From Tubulanus polymorphus (Eukaryota > Nemertea > Palaeonemertea > Tubulaniformes > Tubulanidae), in contig NC_134026.1 in NCBI RefSeq assembly GCF_964204645.1, positions 31,836,245 through 31,900,244 of the forward strand: a DNA stretch of 64,000 nt. The letters are read 5' to 3'. The position numbers were made by a program, and so were the translations under genes. Position 1 is the stretch's first letter; every line of letters starts with the position of its first letter. The notes under the pieces were generated by a model. It was not told where the DNA came from, searched no databases, and saw only the letters and a list, made by a program, of their open reading frames with translations. Below are positions 59,112 through 64,000 of the stretch, one piece after another.

Positions 59112-59150
59112 TAAGGTATGTTAATGATGATGATGATGATGATGATGAAA
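59080..59150. repeat. (GAT)n microsatellite
   Basis: Two GAT/ATG runs interrupted once. A (TA)n run follows at 59265-59284. No gene is seen in 58931-59610. Confidence 0.9.
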
Positions 59151-59617
59151 GCGATTGATAAAGGATTAGTTCTGCTCATTATTATTTTATTTATCGCATC
59201 ATTGAACAATCTGTGATAGTGATTTATCAAACTGTTTGTTATTAGTCTCTGATCTATACATGTAGATATATATATATATATATATCTGTGTATGTAGATC
59301 AAGAGGGAAATAGAGGAAAGAGAGGAGAGGGAAGAGGAAAGAAAGAGGAGAGGGGAGAGGAAAGAGAGAAGGGGAGAGTTGGGAGAGACTCTGAGAGGGG
59401 GTGGTGGAACGATCGAACTGTTTGTGTGTCGTGTGATTCATTCTATTCCTAGAGAACGAATGAACGAACATTAGACTTTGCTGCTACATTTACTCTTTAT
59501 AAATGTTGTCATTAATCAGTACAAATGTCTCCCTCGGTTGTCGTTCGTGATGGCCTTCACCTTCTACACTGATCATCTATATATATATATATATATATAT
59601 TTTGTGTATATTTTGTG

Positions 59618-59785
59618 GGCCGGTTGGCGGTACAGTGCGGGTCAATCGGGCAGGTTTAATGGGAGGTATATTTTGTGGGCTGGTGGGCGGTACAGTGCGG
59701 GTCAACTGGGCAGGTTTAATGGGAGGTATATTTTGTGGGCTGGTGGGCGGTACAGTGCGGGTCAACTGGGCAGGTTTAATCCTCA
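59618..59785. repeat. 60-bp tandem repeat
   Basis: Three copies with core GGCGGTACAGTGCGGGTCAA, very similar to each other. The next 59790-60240 is AT-rich with no gene seen. Confidence 0.9.
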
Positions 59786-60247
59786 GTAATGTTGGCGTCA
59801 CCAGTAATAATTAGAATGAGTTAATCTCTTAATTGAATAGAAATGCAATCTTGTAGTTGCTCTGTATTGGATCCAGTTGTATGGGTTTACAGTAACTGGT
59901 TCTGCGGTTGTTGGAGTTTATTTTATTTATTCGATGAATTCAGTTCGTGGTGAAAAACCTGTGAATTACTGGTTAAAACCGAACAGTATGAAATTTATCG
60001 ATAGTTAGCGTGAAATAAAAAAACGTGGAACTGTCATCAAATATAGGAATAAATCAAATATAGAATCAATAATTACAGTTTATGTGGCGTAGGAATATCT
60101 GACATATTTATGATACGTATAATACAGATTATATATAAACAACAGACTGTCGTGAAATATGAATTTCTATTTGAATAATTATATATTATATATTCATATA
60201 TTGAACTAAAGCGGATTAAATTCATAGAATTTGAACACGTGCTTTAC

Positions 60248-60480
60248 CATCCCTCCCTCCCTCCCTCCCTCTCATCCCTCCCTCCCTCCCTCTCATCCCT
60301 CCCTCCATCTCCCTCCCTCTCATCCCTCCCTCCATCTCCCTCCTCATCCCTCCCTCCATCCCTCTCATTCCTCCCTCCCTCCCTCTCATCCCTCCCTCCA
60401 TCTCCCTCCTCCCTCTCAGTCCTCCATCCCTCCCTCCATCCCTCCATCTCCCTCCTCCCTCTCAGTCCTCCCTTGACCCT
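60248..60480. repeat. CCCTCCCT pyrimidine minisatellite
   Basis: Units of TCATCCCTCCCTCCCTCC with variants. It is purine-free on the plus strand apart from scattered A. Confidence 0.9.
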
Positions 60481-60664
60481 TCCTCCCTCGTTCTATACCT
60501 CCCTTTACCTCCCTTTCACCATTTTCCTCGTTGTCTCTTGTTGAATAAAGAGGTGAATGGCTGCAATCATTGCTTGTGAAACCTTGAGAATGAAATAATA
60601 AATTAATAATTAATGGTGATTCATTTCTAAATGAACAGATATATCTGATGTTGATGTATATTGA

Positions 60665-60970
60665 ACCACTGCCGCCCGGGTACCGCCCACTGCTGTCCGG
60701 TAGCGCCCGGGTACCACCCACTGCTGTCCGGTAGCGCCCGGGTGCCGCCCACTGCTGTCCGGTAGCGCCCGGGTACCGCCCACTGCTGTCCGGTAGCGCC
60801 CGGGTACCGCCCACTGCTGTCCGGTAGCGCCCGGGTGCCGCCCACTGCTGTCCGGTAGCGCCCGGGTACCGCCCACTGCTGTCCGGTAGTGCCCGGGTGC
60901 CGCCCACTGCTGCCCGGTAGCGCCCGGGTACCGCCCACTGCTGTCCGGTAGCGCCCGGGTGCCGCCCGGT
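60665..60970. repeat. 32-bp GC-rich minisatellite
   Basis: About nine and a half units with core CCACTGCTGTCCGGTAGCGC. On the minus strand an acceptor-like TTTCAG precedes an open frame at about 61015 that runs straight into this repeat. I do not take it as a gene. Confidence 0.9.
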
Positions 60971-61344
60971 GTCGCAATGCGTCATCATCGCTATTCTTAA
61001 AGTTTACAACATCCTGAAATAAAATCAACCCGATCATCAATTCACCTCAATGGCCGCCGCTGCTGCTGTAGCTGTGATTGGAATGGATGTTTTTATGATT
61101 TTTCTGCGTTGTTGTCGTCAGAGTCGAGTGTGAAATCATAAGATAAACGATGACTCAGTGACATTTATTACCATGAATATTATGCAAGTTTTATGTTGGA
61201 TTTGTATGGAAGCCATAGTTGTGATGCGATACTATGCATCCATACAACGATGACAAATGGCCAATAATGTGAGATTTTATGGCTGAATGTCTACTCTCAG
61301 CTTTCAATAATCAGTTACCTACTCAAATTCCTATACTTATCCTC

Positions 61345-61480
61345 GGAACGTTCCAGTTAGGATTACCGAGTTGCAACACTCCGGTTAGGACTACCGAGTT
61401 GCAACGTTCCGGTTAGGACTACCGAGTTGCAACACTCCGGTTAGAACTACCGAGTTGCAACGTTCTAGTAAGGACTAGCA
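61345..61480. repeat. ~33-bp tandem repeat
   Basis: Four copies with core GGTTAGGACTACCGAGTTGC. The rest of 61520-63820 is AT-rich and shows no gene, RNA or transposon that I can recognise; its short plus ORFs (61810-62016, 62106-62306, 62426-62614) have no support. Confidence 0.85.
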
Positions 61481-63821
61481 CCTCCCTGGCACTACCGATC
61501 TCCCTGGCACTACCGAGTTGCCTCATCAAGTATCTACCCTACAGCTCATTTACAAAAAGTAGGTCTCATTAGCATAATCACGTGATTAGAATAAACGTCC
61601 CGCATAAATTAACCCAGATATTTGTAGACCAGATTGTGTTCATTGAAATAGGTTATTAAACTTTTACCGATTAAAAAAAGTTTCACTTTTTTTAGATCCC
61701 CTTCGACAAATTCAACCCGACCTACTTTTACCATTGATTCCTAATTTTTTATTTAAATGGTCATTTTTTCCTATTTTTTCTACCTTTTCCAAAATTTGCC
61801 TGTCCACTCATGAGAAAATATCGCAAATATTCTGAAATTCTTATATCAGTCAGTTTAACATCTGTAAATCCTAGGAATAATTTCTGGTGCTGTCACAGTA
61901 AGACGTCGATGTCAATATCTGCACAAGTGTTACATGTTTTAATGCTGAAAGATGTTAGTGCATCATGTAACATTAGGGAATCTGTATTTTATAGATATTT
62001 CTTAGATTCACTGTAATTGGATTCAATTAATTCATAGCTCATTTTATTGCAGTAATTGTGACGAGAACAATTTCATGTAGTTTTACATCTTACTAAATTG
62101 AATGGATGAATTATTTTGTAAGCTACAGAAAAATAGGGGGTCTGGGCGTCCCCGGGAAATATTCACTCCATTTTTTAGACAGTTCATCGTTTCACGGGAA
62201 GCTTATCAATTTCAAACTGATATTTCCCAGTTTGGAAATATTTGATCTATTTTCATCTAATCTGAGAAATATTTGGGAAATTCATTTTAAATTTCCCGTC
62301 GTATAGTGTGGGATGTAAATTGCCACCAGTGCGCACTTTTTATAGGTAATTTTTGTTGCGAATCAACTTCATCAACCATTCACCATAAACATGAACTTAA
62401 CAAATAAATACTGTGTATAATAAAATTGAAGAAAAACCAACATTTGAATATTTCGACGTTTAAACTCAAATGCTACGAGCCACTTTCAAAACTGAGTCAT
62501 TCTCAAATCTTGAAAATGGCTCATAATCGAAACATCAAAATCCTGTTAGTTTCACTTTGTAAATATGGCTTTTTTCTTTGGATTTTATTCGTTCAGGATC
62601 TGTTATTGAAATGAAATCATCGAAATCTATTTTTGTCTAAAATATATGTTATTTTAGAATAGTTTAAAACGAATATTACACAGACATAAAGAGTTAAACC
62701 CTGAAGCTATCAGACGTCAGTGACTGTTAGTTATTGATTGAATACTGTGAGGCTCGGTTTATGTTTTCCCAGGGTCCTGAATCATCATCATCATCAAACC
62801 TTGTTTAAACAATGTTAGTTATAAAATAACTTCTAAGCTAGGATCCTTTTTTACCCAAACATTGAAATAGGCACCTCATCATAAAAAGGTGCATTTAGCC
62901 ATGCAAGCGAAGCATTTAAGCCTTTTCCCCAGAAAAGGTTGGTTAAAATATTAGGGTATAAAGGGGTTTCTTTGGCCTCTTTGCGGGCCTATTTGGGTTT
63001 ATTTTTGAAAATTTCCTTTTTCAATCTTTACCTTTCCCGACTTTTTGGAGGCCACATTCTAACTGAACCAGTATAACCGCCTCACTAGGTAACAGTACAT
63101 CTATTGAACGCTAGATCAGTCAGTGCCACCAGAGTCAGGCTAACTAAGTATTGTTTTTATATAACCCCGTGTAATATAAACCTCGCTCAGGTAATATTAT
63201 GATAAGCGGGTATTTTAGAGAACTCTGTGTATTATAGATATGTAAGTAAGCCGCTGAGGGCAGCACGAACTCAGCTCACCGCGGGGAGTTCTTCATTAAC
63301 TGTTTGTTTTCACAGTTCAAACATCTTCATTTCTGCTATGATTTTTTTCTGCCCGATGATGAATAGAGTTTCTATTTAAAGATCGGCGCCCAATTACGCA
63401 GTCGTTACTTAAAAAGTCTTTAAATGGTGTTTAGTCTTCTAAAGGTTGAAAAGCTGGTGTTAAGCAGTGAGATAAGATGAGACCGGTCTCTGCCGTCTTG
63501 TCTCAAAGGGAACGTTATCTGTTTCTAGTTTCTCATCCCAGAGTGATCTATCTGAGTGATCTATCTGAGTGATCTATCATACACCGGTTCAGAAATACCA
63601 CAAATATCATATTGTGTAATACTGTTGATAAATGCAGTAGAATGTCTGATTAGTTAACAGCCAGCGGAACTGTTAGTAACATGTTCTGATAATTTCTTGT
63701 CTGGTTTCAAAGAACATACAGATTCTATACATCTTCCTCTCGGGATAGGGATGATCATATTAGAGATTTGTTGTTTTTTTGGAAGAGTTGTTTCTTTATA
63801 TTTTATGAGAAAGTCAGCCCG

Positions 63822-64000
63822 TACCACCCCCCCCCCCTATACAACCCCTACCACCCCCTATACCACCCCTACCATCCCCCTATACCACCCCTACCACCTC
63901 TACCACCCCCTATACGACCCCTACCACCCCCTATACCACCCTGGCCACCCCCTATACCACCCCGGCCACCCCTACCACCCCCTATACCACCAATACCACC
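63822..64000. repeat. ACCACCCCCTAT minisatellite at the right edge
   Basis: Units of TACCACCCCCTATACCACCC with variants, continuing off the window. Confidence 0.9.

Noticed and set aside
60416-61040. Minus-strand open frames of 137 and 190 codons
   Set aside because: They run through the 32-bp and CCCTCCCT arrays; the only non-repeat part is about 15 codons.
61810-62614. Three short plus ORFs
   Set aside because: AT-rich sequence, no promoter, splice or homology support.

Overview
The window is eukaryotic nuclear DNA from an intron-rich bilaterian animal, most likely a marine invertebrate (a lophotrochozoan or an invertebrate deuterostome; I cannot resolve the phylum). The evidence is eight metazoan genes, all split by GT-AG introns, read in the standard code and close to their vertebrate orthologues, in a background very rich in minisatellites, short inverted-repeat elements and microsatellites. 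I rebuilt the genes exon by exon by checking splice sites, codon phase and protein similarity. 1-based exon coordinates are in each gene's evidence.

Layout from left to right. ANAPC4 (minus, N-terminal part only, running off the left edge) diverges from ARHGAP19 (plus, complete) across a compact promoter holding CCAAT boxes, YY1-like motifs and TTAGGG-type repeats. A 76-bp satellite and hairpin elements follow ARHGAP19. Next come a GRK4/5/6-type receptor kinase (minus, complete, called GRK5) and RAB28 (minus, complete). From about 27 to 38 kb there is no protein gene. This stretch holds a large inverted repeat (arms about 28.5-31.3 and 33.05-33.98 kb), a 57-bp satellite inside the left arm, a candidate spliced noncoding RNA (34.3-35.4 kb), a TA-flanked MITE, and a second copy of the ARHGAP19 3' flank. 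GNB1L (plus) then converges on RPS6KB1 (minus, S6 kinase). RPS6KB1 diverges from PPIL2 (plus) across a promoter made of an 83-bp TTAGGG-containing tandem repeat. PPIL2 converges on SPEF2 (minus), of which the C-terminal 803 residues are present. The last 8.4 kb holds a 200-N gap, a 2.1-kb 38-bp satellite with higher-order structure, other simple repeats, and no gene I can identify.

The genes do not form a single pathway. They cover mitotic ubiquitination (ANAPC4), Rho inactivation in cell division (ARHGAP19), GPCR desensitisation (GRK), ciliary and endosomal traffic (RAB28), PIKK-linked WD40 chaperoning (GNB1L), TOR signalling (RPS6KB1), the spliceosome (PPIL2) and the sperm flagellum (SPEF2). 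Several have human orthologues that share chromosome arms (4p: ANAPC4, RAB28, GRK4; 22q11: GNB1L, PPIL2; 10q: ARHGAP19, GRK5), so this looks like retained ancient linkage. The most interesting non-coding signals are perfect TGACGTCA palindromes upstream of three start codons, the inverted duplication with its inserted satellite, and a different minisatellite in almost every larger intron, some with hairpin-forming units.
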